64,000 bases of DNA from Clostridia bacterium. GTDB taxonomy: Bacteria > Bacillota > Clostridia > Peptostreptococcales > Anaerovoracaceae. The notes under the pieces were generated by a model, which saw nothing but the letters and a program-made list of their open reading frames with translations, did no database searches and was not told the origin of the DNA. Shown here one piece after another: positions 37,415 to 46,632 of the stretch. Every line of letters starts with the position of its first letter. Position 1 is the stretch's first letter. The translations under genes were made by a program, and so were the position numbers. The DNA lies in the NCBI GenBank assembly GCA_902363595.1, contig CABJAP010000013.1, positions 1-64,000 on the forward strand, read 5' to 3'.

Positions 37415-37885
37415 CTATACCTCTCTCCCCAGCAGCTTTTCCAGGCGCACCTTCTGTTCTTCCCTGGCGAATCCGTATCCGTACTGATAGAAGTCCAGCA
37501 CGTCGGCATCTTTCACAATCTCCTCCAACGGATTTCCGATCTCTGCTTTTTTGCTGTGGTTTTTCACAGCGATTCCAATCTGCTGAATTTCATCCTCTTC
37601 AAAGAGGCCCGTTCCTCTCAGGAATTCCATGGCCGGCTCGTACCCTGCTTCTGCATGGTTCTCCTGCTTGCCGGTGATGATCCTGCCGTAATCGTGTACC
37701 GCGCAGGCCGCGGCAGCCAGAATCGGATCCACGCCCCGCTCTTCGGCAAAGAGATAGCCCAGCTTGGCGCAGCTGACAATGTGCACCCGTTCCCAGTCGA
37801 TGAAATGGGAACGCTCTGTTACCAGCTTTTCATACTTATCGATTTCTTTCAGCAGAGCGCTCTGCAGTCTCAAGATCTTTTTCAT
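37415..37885 (-). CDS. HD-domain metal-dependent phosphohydrolase
   Basis: A 156-residue single HD-domain protein. The metal motif pieces are RVHIVSCAKL, AVHDYG and NHSKK followed by DADVLDFY, the usual H..HD..D pattern. Such proteins hydrolyse phosphate esters or nucleotides; the substrate is not evident. AGGAGG precedes the ATG. It lies just behind rlmH, 14 bases away, in the walJ-rlmH-HD run. Confidence 0.82.
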   Translation of the reverse strand: MKKILRLQSALLKEIDKYEKLVTERSHFIDWERVHIVSCAKLGYLFAEERGVDPILAAAACAVHDYGRIITGKQENHAEAGYEPAMEFLRGTGLFEEDEIQQIGIAVKNHSKKAEIGNPLEEIVKDADVLDFYQYGYGFAREEQKVRLEKLLGREV

Positions 37886-37899
37886 ATTAACCTCCTGCC

Positions 37900-38379
37900 C
37901 TACTTATGATAGGGTTCATTTTTCAATATTTTAAAGCTTCTGTACACCTGCTCCAGCAGGATGATCCGCATCATCTGATGGGGAAACGTCATTTGCGAAA
38001 AGGACAGCTTGAAATCCGCCCGCTTTGACACCTCATGGGAAAGGCCCAGCGAGCCGCCGATGACAAAGACCACCCGGCCCCAGCCTTCTGCGGAAAGCTG
38101 CCCGATCTTCTGCGACAATTTCTCTGAAGTGAGCGGCTTTCCATCAATCTCCAGGGTGATCACATAATCGTTCTTCTTAATCCTGCTCAGGATGGACTGG
38201 CCTTCTTCCAGCTTTACCGCCTGCTCCTCCGCCGAAGAAGCGCGATCCGGCAGCCTGGCCTCTTTCAGCTCCTCAATGGTCATTTTGCAGTATTTCCCCA
38301 AACGCTTGCAGTACTCAGCAGCCGCCTCGGTCCAATATCGTTCTTTTAATTTTCCTATACAGATTATGGTTATATTCAA
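37900..38379 (-). CDS. rlmH: 23S rRNA pseudouridine-1915 N3-methyltransferase
   Basis: A 159-residue SPOUT methyltransferase that modifies helix 69 of 23S rRNA. The knot motifs are visible: VFVIGGSLGLS, FSQMTFPHQ and the C-terminal NEPYHK. Length is normal. The start is TTG at 38379 with GAGGTG upstream, three bases after walJ. The conserved context of walJ then rlmH is common in Firmicutes. Confidence 0.96.
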   Translation of the reverse strand: MNITIICIGKLKERYWTEAAAEYCKRLGKYCKMTIEELKEARLPDRASSAEEQAVKLEEGQSILSRIKKNDYVITLEIDGKPLTSEKLSQKIGQLSAEGWGRVVFVIGGSLGLSHEVSKRADFKLSFSQMTFPHQMMRIILLEQVYRSFKILKNEPYHK

Positions 38380-38382
38380 GCC

Positions 38383-39177
38383 TTACACCTCATATACCGC
38401 GCTGACATGATCCCGCAGCATCACATCCATTTTCAGTCTGTCGCCCACATAAATATCTTCCTCCTGAAGAATATTGGTAATGGTCATTTTCGCCAGCTCT
38501 GGCTCATTGTTCTGATGGCTCAAATGTCCCAGCAGAACTCTGCGCGCTTTGTCTTTCACTTCCATCAGCTTGCAGATACATTTGCCCGCCGTCACATTGG
38601 AAAGATGTCCATGGTCTCCCAGGATTCTGCGCTTTGTCTGATAAGGATAGCTGCACATTTTCAGCACCTCTACTTCATGGTTGGCCTCCAGAACCAGCAG
38701 ATCCGCATCCACGATTTCCTCGAAAATCTCTTTTGTGATGCAGCCGGCATCGGTCAGAATACTGATCTGCCTGCCATCCGCATAAAAAGAAAAGCCCACC
38801 GGCTCCGCCGCATCATGGGGGATGGCAAAGGGCCTGATTAAAATATCGTTTATGTAAAAATCTTCGCCTGTGGTAAAGAACGCCTTTTTCTCTTCTGCGA
38901 CCTTTCGTTCAATGTTGTCCCAGGTGGCCTGGTTGGCGTACGCTTTTGCGTTGCAGGCTTTTTTTGTAACAATAGGCAGGCTTTTCACATGGTCGATATG
39001 TTCATGGGTAATCAAGACGGCCTGTATCTGTTCCAGCTCAGCCCCGGCCTTTTCCAGCCCTTCAAAAATCCGTTTTCCGCTGATTCCCACATCAACCAGC
39101 ACCACCGTCCCGCCGCTTCTGACCATATAGCAGTTTCCACTGCTGCCGCTGGCAAAAGAGCAAAAATTTAATGCCAT
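38383..39177 (-). CDS. walJ: MBL-fold hydrolase of the WalJ/YycJ type
   Basis: A 264-residue metallo-beta-lactamase-fold protein like YycJ/WalJ. The N-terminus ALNFCSFASGSSGNCY and the metal motif THEHIDHVKSL are characteristic. The family is linked to cell-wall regulation and 5'-exonuclease activity. The start at 39177 has GAGGAC; the frame beginning at 39225 crosses the promoter and is rejected. It heads the run walJ-rlmH-HD, divergent from rnhA. Confidence 0.9.
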   Translation of the reverse strand: MALNFCSFASGSSGNCYMVRSGGTVVLVDVGISGKRIFEGLEKAGAELEQIQAVLITHEHIDHVKSLPIVTKKACNAKAYANQATWDNIERKVAEEKKAFFTTGEDFYINDILIRPFAIPHDAAEPVGFSFYADGRQISILTDAGCITKEIFEEIVDADLLVLEANHEVEVLKMCSYPYQTKRRILGDHGHLSNVTAGKCICKLMEVKDKARRVLLGHLSHQNNEPELAKMTITNILQEEDIYVGDRLKMDVMLRDHVSAVYEV

Positions 39178-39213
39178 ATTTTGTCCTCGCTTCTCGTCGT
39201 TTTCTATTTTTAT

Positions 39214-39242
39214 AGGATACTCCACTTGTGCGGGCCTGTCAA
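39214..39242 (-). promoter_or_regulatory. walJ promoter
   Basis: Minus-strand TTGACA, 17-bp spacer, TATCCT. It overlaps the rnhA promoter. Confidence 0.6.
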
Positions 39243-39255
39243 TCTATCGTATAAT
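39226..39255 (+). promoter_or_regulatory. rnhA promoter
   Basis: TTGTGC, 18-bp spacer, TATAAT, 30 bp before the ATG. It overlaps the divergent walJ promoter. Confidence 0.65.
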
Positions 39256-39284
39256 ACGAAAGATGAAAGATAGAGGTAATGTTT

Positions 39285-39839
39285 ATGAGAAATGACAATG
39301 TTTTAAGAATCTATACCGACGGAGGATGTTCGGGAAATCAGAGTGAAAAGAATTTCGGCGGCTGGGGCGCTGTGATGGAGTTTGCCGGACACCAAAAGGA
39401 GCTTTACGGCGGCGAAGCCGACACCACCAACAACCGCATGGAAATGACTGCTCTGCTGGAAGCTTTCCGCGCCATAAAAAAAGAAGGCCAGACGATTGAA
39501 GTGTTTTCCGATAGTTCCTATCTGATGGATTGTTTTCGGAAAAAATGGTATAAAAACTGGCTGAAAAACGGCTGGAAAACCGCTGCCAAAAAACCGGTGG
39601 AAAACCGGGACCTCTGGGAAGCGCTGCTGCCGTTTTTGGATCAGCATCAGATCACCTTTTACCGGGTGAAAGGCCACGTAAATCTTGCCAGCGCTTCGAC
39701 CAATTTTCATAAGCTCTACGATAAGTTCGTAGAATGGAACGGCAGCCGCTTTTCCTTTGAGGATTTTCAGTACGTGACCGAAAAAAACAACCGGGCCGAC
39801 GAGCTGGCCAATGTGGGCATCAACCAAATTCGGGGCTGA
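39285..39839 (+). CDS. rnhA: ribonuclease H
   Basis: A 184-residue RNase HI that degrades the RNA strand of RNA:DNA hybrids. The catalytic acids are in YTDGGCSGN, NNRMEM, FSDSSY and NNRADELA. It is about 30 residues longer than the E. coli enzyme because of an insertion around NFHKLYDKFVEWNG. The start at 39285 has AGAGGT at proper spacing; the ATG at 39279 is too close. It is monocistronic. Confidence 0.93.
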   Translation: MRNDNVLRIYTDGGCSGNQSEKNFGGWGAVMEFAGHQKELYGGEADTTNNRMEMTALLEAFRAIKKEGQTIEVFSDSSYLMDCFRKKWYKNWLKNGWKTAAKKPVENRDLWEALLPFLDQHQITFYRVKGHVNLASASTNFHKLYDKFVEWNGSRFSFEDFQYVTEKNNRADELANVGINQIRG

Positions 39840-39854
39840 AAATCAGCCCCCAGT

Positions 39855-40988
39855 TTATCCTTTTGAAATGGCATACACCGCATCGGCAGCTGCTTTCATT
39901 TCTTTTCCATTGTTATAGATTCCCATGCTCATCCGTACTGCGCCGCAATCCCATGTTCCGATGGCCTTATGGGCCAATCCGGCGCAATGATAGCCGCCCC
40001 GCACTGCAATTCCATAATCATCGTTTAATAGCGATGCAACATCTTCACAATTGTATCCATTAATATTAAATGTGACAATTCCCACCTTTTTCTTACAGTC
40101 AGAAGGACCATAAACCGTCACATTTTTCATATTCCGCAGGCTGCTGTCGAGAATCCGAGTCAGCTCCAGCTGGTGCTGGCGGATGATATCGACGCCGATT
40201 TTATTCACAAGCCCGGCCGAATATCCCAGGCCGATAATGCCCGGCGCATTGATGGTGCCGGTTTCAAAGCCTTCCGGCAGCTCTGCAGGCTGTATGATGT
40301 TCCTGGAAACGGTGCCTGTTCCCCCTTCCATCAAAGGGCGAAGCGATACGCCTTCCCGTACATAAAGCATGCCGGTTCCCAAAGGCCCCAAAAGACCCTT
40401 ATGTCCCGGCACCGCCAGCAGATCGATGTTTTTCACATCCATAGGCATATGGCCGGCTCCCTGGGCTCCATCTACCATAAAGAGGATGCCTTTCTTTTTG
40501 CACAAAATTCCCAAGTCCTGCACCGGCATAATGGTTCCGGTCACATTGGACGCCTGCGTGCAGATGATCAGCCGGGTATTTTCTCTGATCGCTTGCTCAA
40601 CGTTGGTAAGATCCAAGCTTCCGTCGCTCCCACACTGAACCAGAGTATATTCCACCCCCTGATCCTTCAGCGCCCGCAGCGGACGCAGCACAGAGTTGTG
40701 CTCCATCACCGTGGTGATCACATGGTCGCCTTCCTTGAGAACGCCTTTGATGCCCATATTCAGGGCCTGGGTCGTATTATTTGTAAAAACGATCCGGTCC
40801 GGCTTTTCGATTTTAAAAAAACGGGCCAGCATTTTTCTTGCTTGATAGACTTCTTCCCCGGTCCGGCGGGACAGATCGTGCCCCGAGCGCCCCGGGTTGC
40901 CGCAATAGGATGACATGCACGAGTCCATTGCCTCGATCATACCTTTTGGCTTAGGGAAAGATGTTGCTCCATTGTCTAAATAAATCAT
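39855..40988 (-). CDS. cysteine desulfurase-like class V aminotransferase
   Basis: A 377-residue PLP enzyme of the SufS/CsdA-like class V family. The N-terminal IYLDNGATSFPKP, VMEHNSVLRPL, DGAQGAGH and lysine in VPGHKGLLGP (Schiff base) are visible, as is the C-terminal CAGLAHK cysteine that usually carries persulfide. It could supply sulfur for cluster assembly, though no suf/isc gene is adjacent. AGGAGG precedes the ATG. Confidence 0.85.
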   Translation of the reverse strand: MIYLDNGATSFPKPKGMIEAMDSCMSSYCGNPGRSGHDLSRRTGEEVYQARKMLARFFKIEKPDRIVFTNNTTQALNMGIKGVLKEGDHVITTVMEHNSVLRPLRALKDQGVEYTLVQCGSDGSLDLTNVEQAIRENTRLIICTQASNVTGTIMPVQDLGILCKKKGILFMVDGAQGAGHMPMDVKNIDLLAVPGHKGLLGPLGTGMLYVREGVSLRPLMEGGTGTVSRNIIQPAELPEGFETGTINAPGIIGLGYSAGLVNKIGVDIIRQHQLELTRILDSSLRNMKNVTVYGPSDCKKKVGIVTFNINGYNCEDVASLLNDDYGIAVRGGYHCAGLAHKAIGTWDCGAVRMSMGIYNNGKEMKAAADAVYAISKG

Positions 40989-41042
40989 TGGGTTTCCCTC
41001 CTAAAGTATAGGATATGCGGGAAAATAGCAGAAAGTGTTTTC

Positions 41043-41774
41043 TTACTTTCGTTTGAGCCCTTTGAGCCGCTCCTTATCCTCTTTGGAAACCCGGTAGGAT
41101 TCTCGAATTTTCTGTATGGTTTTGTTGTGTGTAAAATCGTCCATCCGATTGTTTTTTATCAGCGCTTCCGTTTCCTGCGGAAAAGCGACATAGCACATGG
41201 ACAGCGCCCAGGCGACGGCCATTTTCACATAATAGCCCTCGTGGTGAATCCCCGCCAGGATTTTTAATATAGAATCAATATGACTTACATCTATATAGTG
41301 ATCCATAATCATGACCACGCCGAACCGGAGAAAATATTCCCGGTCGTCGGAAAGATAGCTCTGGAGAAACTCCCAGACCCTCCGGCGGTTTTCCTCTCTA
41401 TCCGCGAATTTCAAATCACCGCAAAAGGTATCGCAGACAGCCCAGTTATCGATGCGGGGAACGAAACGGGCAATATACGCCAGCCGCGTTTCCCGTTCCA
41501 TCTTGGCAGCCGCGATGATCATCCCCTGCAGCATGACCTCTTCGTAGAAGAGTTCCGTTCCGCCAATACCGCCGGGAGCCAGTTTGCAGTTTTCCAGCTC
41601 CTCCAGGTATCTCTCCCAGCCGCCTTTTACAATCTCTTTCGCCAGCTTTCGGAGGGCGGGAACGCGGACGCCCAGCGTCCGCTCCTTATTGATGCCTGGT
41701 ATCAGTTTGCAGTTGAACGCCTTGTATTCTTCATCGGCCATTTGCCGCAGCTGTTTCAGTCTTTCTTCTCTCAT
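41043..41774 (-). CDS. AlkD-like DNA alkylation repair protein
   Basis: A 243-residue all-helical HEAT-repeat protein of the AlkD/AlkC type, which excises alkylated purines without flipping the base. IDNWAVCDTFCGDLK matches the family's DxWDxxD-type region, and EGYYVKMAVAWALS matches its conserved later helix. It lies nine bases behind the DUF362 gene on the same strand. AAGGGA precedes the ATG. Confidence 0.85.
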   Translation of the reverse strand: MREERLKQLRQMADEEYKAFNCKLIPGINKERTLGVRVPALRKLAKEIVKGGWERYLEELENCKLAPGGIGGTELFYEEVMLQGMIIAAAKMERETRLAYIARFVPRIDNWAVCDTFCGDLKFADREENRRRVWEFLQSYLSDDREYFLRFGVVMIMDHYIDVSHIDSILKILAGIHHEGYYVKMAVAWALSMCYVAFPQETEALIKNNRMDDFTHNKTIQKIRESYRVSKEDKERLKGLKRK

Positions 41775-41783
41775 TCTTTTCCC

Positions 41784-42956
41784 TTACAATTTCCAATTTC
41801 GGTCAGCGATCCTGGCCAGCCTGGTGGTCTTTACATCAATGGCCTTCTCCGGACACATTTCCTGACAGCAGTAGCATTTGATACATTTCCGATAGCGGTA
41901 GGCGGGTTTTCCCTTTTTCATATAGATTGCTTTTTCGTCCAGCGGGCAGGCCTGCACGCAGATGCCGCAGCCCACGCAGTTGGCCTTTTTTATGTAAGGC
42001 TTCCGGTCCAAAAGGGGCTGTAAAAATCCGATGCTTTTCAGCTGGCCGTGGAAACCCGGATCCCGCTCCACGTTAAAGTCCGGGTTTCCCCAGCGGGAAA
42101 AAGCTTCCTCCATGGATAAAACGCCCTCTTCTGTGATCAGCTCGATTTCTTCCATTTTGCAGGTGCCGATGCCGTACTCTTTCCCGTAGACATTGGTTGC
42201 TACCAGCTCCGGATTTAAGTTGACGAGACGGCAGAATACGCTGTCCAAGGCCACCGGATCGGCAGACGCCAGAATGACGTACATCGGCGTCGGATCGCCG
42301 GACTGGGGGCCGTTTCCCTCCATGGCCATGATCCCGTCCATAATATGAAGCCTGGGGCGAACTAATAAATTCAGGTCGCCGATCATTTTGCCGAAAGCGT
42401 CCGCATTGGGAAACCGCGCGTGGCTGGCGCCTTTGTTAAAGCCATAGACGCAGCCGAAGGTATTTTTCATGGCACCGGTAATCCGTTCCAGCTGGTGGGT
42501 TTTCATCTTACACAGGTTGACAATCGCATCTTTTTCCAAAACGCCTTTGCAGAGGACAAAGTGGTCAGCGGCGTGGCCCTGGGGAAAAGGCACCTGCTCC
42601 CCTTCCGAAAAGTTGGCGGCCTCGATCTGAAGCGCCTCCGCTTCCTGGCGAATTCCGCATCCTTCGGCGGTCTGTTCCACGCCGATCAGGTGGTTGCCCG
42701 GCGAATCCCCGTAATACAGATTTTGAAATCCCGCTTGTTTTAAAAGGCGGCCCACAGCCCCAAACACCCGGGGATGGGTGGTGCAGGCAGTTTCCGGTTC
42801 CGTCCTGGCAAGAAGGTTGGGCTTGAGGATAATGCTCTCATCCGGGCTCACGAATTCCTGCCAGCCGCCCAAAAGTTCTACGGCTGCTCCAACCGCATGG
42901 TCCACCAGCTCGCTTTTATATTTTCTGCAATCAACGATTGCCACTTTACTCTTCAT
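41784..42956 (-). CDS. DUF362 protein with two 4Fe-4S clusters
   Basis: A 390-residue protein. Residues about 1-290 form a DUF362 domain (ILKPNLLAR, CKMKTHQLERITGAMKN), and the C-terminus has two ferredoxin motifs (CVGCGICVQACP and CIKCYCCQEMCP). It is probably an iron-sulfur oxidoreductase or electron-transfer protein; no substrate is known. GGGAGG precedes the ATG. It is followed closely by the AlkD-like gene. Confidence 0.88.
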   Translation of the reverse strand: MKSKVAIVDCRKYKSELVDHAVGAAVELLGGWQEFVSPDESIILKPNLLARTEPETACTTHPRVFGAVGRLLKQAGFQNLYYGDSPGNHLIGVEQTAEGCGIRQEAEALQIEAANFSEGEQVPFPQGHAADHFVLCKGVLEKDAIVNLCKMKTHQLERITGAMKNTFGCVYGFNKGASHARFPNADAFGKMIGDLNLLVRPRLHIMDGIMAMEGNGPQSGDPTPMYVILASADPVALDSVFCRLVNLNPELVATNVYGKEYGIGTCKMEEIELITEEGVLSMEEAFSRWGNPDFNVERDPGFHGQLKSIGFLQPLLDRKPYIKKANCVGCGICVQACPLDEKAIYMKKGKPAYRYRKCIKCYCCQEMCPEKAIDVKTTRLARIADRNWKL

Positions 42957-43054
42957 CTGGCACCTCCCTCAGTTCTTCTATAGTATACCTTGCCAGACAC
43001 GCCTGCGCAAGATTCAACGCCGCAAGACGCTGATCAATCGGCCCCAGCCCAATC

Positions 43055-43804
43055 CTAATCCTGACTTTTAATCCCGCTGCCGCTGATGGGAATGGCGTCC
43101 CCCAGATATGTAGGTTCCGGTCTTACCATCCATTTCACAAAATCCTTATCTCTGGCCGCGATCTCCCGCAAGTCACGCATTTTCTGTCCCCGGTAGGTCG
43201 TCTGATCCGCAGCCGCACCCCAGGCATCGATCCCCATTTTCTCACACCCGTATAAGGCCCTGTACTGGTGGTAGCCCTGGGTCACAACGATCATCTTTTC
43301 CACCTGGAACACCGCCTTTGCCCGATAGATGGAATCATAGGTAGAGAACCCGGCATGGTCGAGAAAAATGTCTTTCTTGGGCACACCCTGCTCCAGAGCA
43401 TACTCTTTCATAACGTTGACTTCATCGTAGCGGACTTGTCCATGATCTCCCGACAACAAAAGTTTGGGAGCCGCTCCCGCCTTGTATAGTTTGATCCCCA
43501 CATCCAGCCGGTCCTGCAGCATGTAGCTGGGGCTCCCGTCCTTGCGCACAAGGGCGCCCAGCACCAAAATGCAATCCGCATCCTTTTGCGCAAGCCGATC
43601 CAGATCTGTCTTGGATATGGTATTGGCTTTATCGGAAACCGTGCAGAGAACATCTCCCTGGGCTGAGCTTACCACGTACTGGTTGATGCCCAGCAACGCC
43701 GCAGCCAAGATCACAACCAAAACTGCCAGCTGAAGCAGAACCTTTTTCCAAATTTTCATCTTCTTTTTTTCCATTTCATACACACTTTCTGTTACAATAG
43801 ACAT
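43055..43804 (-). CDS. YdcF/SanA-like membrane-anchored protein (DUF218)
   Basis: A 249-residue protein with one N-terminal membrane segment (about 20-40) and a DUF218 domain (ADCILVLGALV, LLLSGDHGQ, VVTQGYHQYRAL). The family includes SanA and ElyC, linked to cell-envelope integrity. The start is uncertain: ATG 43804 has no ribosome site and lies about 10 bases after a TATAAT-dependent transcription start, while ATG 43774 is in-frame and equally plausible. It is divergent from ilvE. Confidence 0.78.
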   Translation of the reverse strand: MSIVTESVYEMEKKKMKIWKKVLLQLAVLVVILAAALLGINQYVVSSAQGDVLCTVSDKANTISKTDLDRLAQKDADCILVLGALVRKDGSPSYMLQDRLDVGIKLYKAGAAPKLLLSGDHGQVRYDEVNVMKEYALEQGVPKKDIFLDHAGFSTYDSIYRAKAVFQVEKMIVVTQGYHQYRALYGCEKMGIDAWGAAADQTTYRGQKMRDLREIAARDKDFVKWMVRPEPTYLGDAIPISGSGIKSQD

Positions 43805-43906
43805 GTTAACGGCTATTGTTATTATAACAGGTCAGCAAATCGGATGAAAGCATGCGGCCCCTTTTGCATTTTTGTTATTTTTTCTAAATATTGTGGAGTT
43901 AAATTG

Positions 43907-43935
43907 TTGACAACACACAAATCAAGCGCTATGAT
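43907..43935 (+). promoter_or_regulatory. ilvE promoter
   Basis: TTGACA, 17-bp spacer, TATGAT, 50 bp before the ilvE ATG. Confidence 0.8.
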
Positions 43936-43984
43936 AAAGCTGTTAACAAAGAGATACAGATAAATATAGAAGGAGAACGGTAAA

Positions 43985-45055
43985 ATGAAATATGATTTTC
44001 CAGTAACAAAGACTACAAATCCTAAGGCGAAACCGGACCCGGATACCCTCAGGTTCGGCGTTGACTTTACAGACCACATGTTTATCATGGACTATGAAGA
44101 GGGCAAGGGCTGGCACGATGGCAGAATCGTCCCTTATGCACCTCTCTCTCTGGATCCTGCTGCTGTTGTTTTCCACTATGCGCAGGAAATGTTCGAAGGG
44201 CTGAAAGCGTACAAAACCAAAGAAGGAAAAGTACAGTTATTCCGTCCGGACATGAACGCCAAGAGAACCAACCGCACCAACGACAGGCTTTGTATTCCTC
44301 AGATCGATGAAACCTTGTATGTGGAAGCGATTAAAGCGCTGGTACACGTGGATGCTGACTGGATACCGGAAAAAGAAGGCACGTCCCTTTACATCCGCCC
44401 GTTCATTATTGCCGACGAGCCGTTCCTCGGCGTAAGACGCTCCAATCATTATAAATTTATCATCATCCTCAGCCCGGTAGGTCCTTACTATGTGGGCGGG
44501 CTGACGCCGACAAAGATTTACGTGGAAGATAAATATGTCCGCGCCACCGACGGCGGTACCGGTGAAGCCAAGTGCGGAGGCAACTATGCAGCCAGCCTGA
44601 AAGCGCAGGAAGAAGCCCACGCAAAGGGGTATGAACAGATTTTGTGGCTGGACGGCGTAGAACGGAAATACGTGGAAGAGATCGGAACATCCAATGCTTT
44701 TTTCGTAATCGATAATGAAGTCATCACCGCGCCTTTGGATGGCACCATCCTGCCGGGTATTACCAGAGACTCGGTTATCGCTCTGCTGAAAAAAGAAGGA
44801 ATCAAGATTACAGAAAGAAGACTTTCCATCGATGAAGTGGCCCAGGCTTATAAAGACGGTAAATTCCAGGAGATGTTCGCTTCCGGAACTGCGGCTGTCA
44901 TCTCACCGGTGGGTGAGCTCTGCTATAAGGGCGAAAAAATGATCATCAACAATGGCCAGATCGGCGCTATCGCGCAGAAGCTTTACGACACCCTGTACGG
45001 CATTCAGACTGGAGCTGTCGTTGATACCATGGGCTGGACAGTAGAAGTAAAATAA
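43985..45055 (+). CDS. ilvE: branched-chain amino acid aminotransferase
   Basis: A 356-residue class IV PLP aminotransferase that carries out the last step of valine, leucine and isoleucine synthesis. AQEMFEGLKAY, RPDMNAKR, GEAKCGGNYAASL (Schiff-base lysine) and EEIGTSNAFFV match the BCAT family. AAGGAG precedes the ATG. It has its own promoter and terminator and is separate from ilvBNCD in this window. Confidence 0.95.
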   Translation: MKYDFPVTKTTNPKAKPDPDTLRFGVDFTDHMFIMDYEEGKGWHDGRIVPYAPLSLDPAAVVFHYAQEMFEGLKAYKTKEGKVQLFRPDMNAKRTNRTNDRLCIPQIDETLYVEAIKALVHVDADWIPEKEGTSLYIRPFIIADEPFLGVRRSNHYKFIIILSPVGPYYVGGLTPTKIYVEDKYVRATDGGTGEAKCGGNYAASLKAQEEAHAKGYEQILWLDGVERKYVEEIGTSNAFFVIDNEVITAPLDGTILPGITRDSVIALLKKEGIKITERRLSIDEVAQAYKDGKFQEMFASGTAAVISPVGELCYKGEKMIINNGQIGAIAQKLYDTLYGIQTGAVVDTMGWTVEVK

Positions 45056-45076
45056 GCGTTTTTCAAAGAAGAATCA

Positions 45077-45128
45077 AACAGCCGGAAAGCAGGAGCAGCG
45101 CAAGACTTTCTCCTTCCGGCTGTTTTTT
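45077..45128 (+). terminator. terminator after ilvE
   Basis: AACAGCCGGAA (45077-45087) pairs with TTCCGGCTGTT (45114-45124) and T-residues follow. Confidence 0.85.
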
Positions 45129-45225
45129 AATACGATGAAAACCACGCGCTCCCATTGCTCGCTGGGTTTTCTAGCATAAATTCTGCCTTGCAGCTCGCTC
45201 CGCTCGCTGGTCAGAATGTTATTGT

Positions 45226-46431
45226 CTAAACTCGTTCGTTGACCAGCTGGAATCCTTCTTCTTCTAACTGACGCTTGATCAATTCTGCCTGTGCGCTGTC
45301 TCTGGTTTCCATAACCACCTTCAAGAAGCAGCTGTTGATCGCCATATTGGGATCGCCGTTATCGTGATGTACCGCAACCACATTGCCGCCGCAGCGGCTG
45401 ATCACCGTGCTTACACCCACCAGCTGGCCCGGTTTATCCATCAGTGCGATGGTCAGGGTGTTTCTCCTGCCGCTCATGATCAAACCTCGGGTAATGACCC
45501 GATTGAGAATGTTTACATCAATATTTCCCCCGCTGACCACACAGACAATCTTCTTCTTTTTCAGCGGGATTTTATCGAACATCACCGCTGCCACCGATAC
45601 GGCGCCGGCACCCTCGGCTACCAGCTTCTGTTTTTCCATCAATGTCAAAATGGCTGTGGCAATTTCGTCCTCAGTAACCGTAATCATTTCATCCACATAT
45701 TTGTTTACCAGCTCGTAAGTCTCATTGCCCGGCACTTTGACTGCGATTCCGTCGGCAAAGGTGTCCACCGTTTCCAAAGTCTTCTTTTCATGGGCCTTGA
45801 CAGATTCGTACATGCTGGGTGAACCCGCCGCCTGGACGCCATAGATCTTGCATTCCGGCTTGAGCTGCTTGATCGCATAGGCCACGCCGCTGATCAGCCC
45901 GCCGCCGCCCACCGGCACCACGACCGCGTCCACATCATCCAGCTGATCCAGAATCTCCAGCCCGATGGTCCCCTGTCCGGCGATCACATCCACGTCATCA
46001 AAAGGATGGATAAAGGTGTAACCCTTTTCTTTCTGCAGCTCGATGGCCTTGTTGTAAGCGTCGTCATATGTATCGCTGACCAGGCACACTTCCGCGCCAA
46101 AGCTCTTGGTGGCCTCCACTTTGCTGATGGGCGCGCCGTCCGGCATGCAGATCAGGGAAGGGATCTGGTTCTTTTTCGCCGCCATAGCCACTCCTTGGGC
46201 GTGATTGCCCGCGCTGCAGGCAATGATTCCTTTGGCTTTTTCCTCGTCGCTGAGTCGGCTGATTTTATAATAAGCGCCCCGCACTTTAAAGCTGCCTGTC
46301 ATCTGCAGGTTTTCGGTTTTCAGATAAATTTGATTTTTGGCGCTGAGTGCTGGAGCTAAGATTAAATCGGTCTTTCTCACAGCATCTTTCAAGGTAAATG
46401 CGGCATGATAAATTTTGTCAAGCGTTAGCAT
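45226..46431 (-). CDS. ilvA: threonine ammonia-lyase
   Basis: A 401-residue PLP enzyme converting threonine to 2-oxobutyrate and ammonia. The lysine loop is TGSFKVRGAYYK, followed by CSAGNHAQGVA and VPVGGGGLISG. A single C-terminal ACT domain (about 320-400) makes it the short, catabolic/biosynthetic-ambiguous type rather than the two-ACT E. coli IlvA. The start at 46431 has AGGAGG; a frame reaching 46524 is rejected. A leader of about 100 bases with two hairpins precedes it. Confidence 0.93.
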   Translation of the reverse strand: MLTLDKIYHAAFTLKDAVRKTDLILAPALSAKNQIYLKTENLQMTGSFKVRGAYYKISRLSDEEKAKGIIACSAGNHAQGVAMAAKKNQIPSLICMPDGAPISKVEATKSFGAEVCLVSDTYDDAYNKAIELQKEKGYTFIHPFDDVDVIAGQGTIGLEILDQLDDVDAVVVPVGGGGLISGVAYAIKQLKPECKIYGVQAAGSPSMYESVKAHEKKTLETVDTFADGIAVKVPGNETYELVNKYVDEMITVTEDEIATAILTLMEKQKLVAEGAGAVSVAAVMFDKIPLKKKKIVCVVSGGNIDVNILNRVITRGLIMSGRRNTLTIALMDKPGQLVGVSTVISRCGGNVVAVHHDNGDPNMAINSCFLKVVMETRDSAQAELIKRQLEEEGFQLVNERV

Positions 46432-46558
46432 GATCTGCCCTCCTTTTTTCAATAACGGGCCTTGTCTTGTCGGCCCTCGCTTCCCTTCGTCTCCTGTTCC
46501 TTTCGGAGACCTGCTTCGGGTCATGTATCTATTGTAATGCTTTTATTGGGATTTGCAA
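46432..46558 (-). promoter_or_regulatory. ilvA promoter and hairpin leader
   Basis: Minus-strand TTGCAA, 16-bp spacer, TACAAT (46531-46558) precedes a leader that can fold GTCTCC/GGAGAC and GGGCC/GGCCC hairpins before the AGGAGG site. No known riboswitch or T-box motif was found. Confidence 0.45.
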
Positions 46559-46569
46559 GGGCTTTCGAT

Positions 46570-46598
46570 TTGCATTCCCATCATTTTTTCATTATAAT
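46570..46598 (+). promoter_or_regulatory. promoter of the DUF815 ATPase gene
   Basis: TTGCAT, 17-bp spacer, TATAAT, 34 bp before the ATG. Confidence 0.7.
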
Positions 46599-46632
46599 AA
46601 GAGCAAATCATTTAAGAACCGAGGAACGTTAC

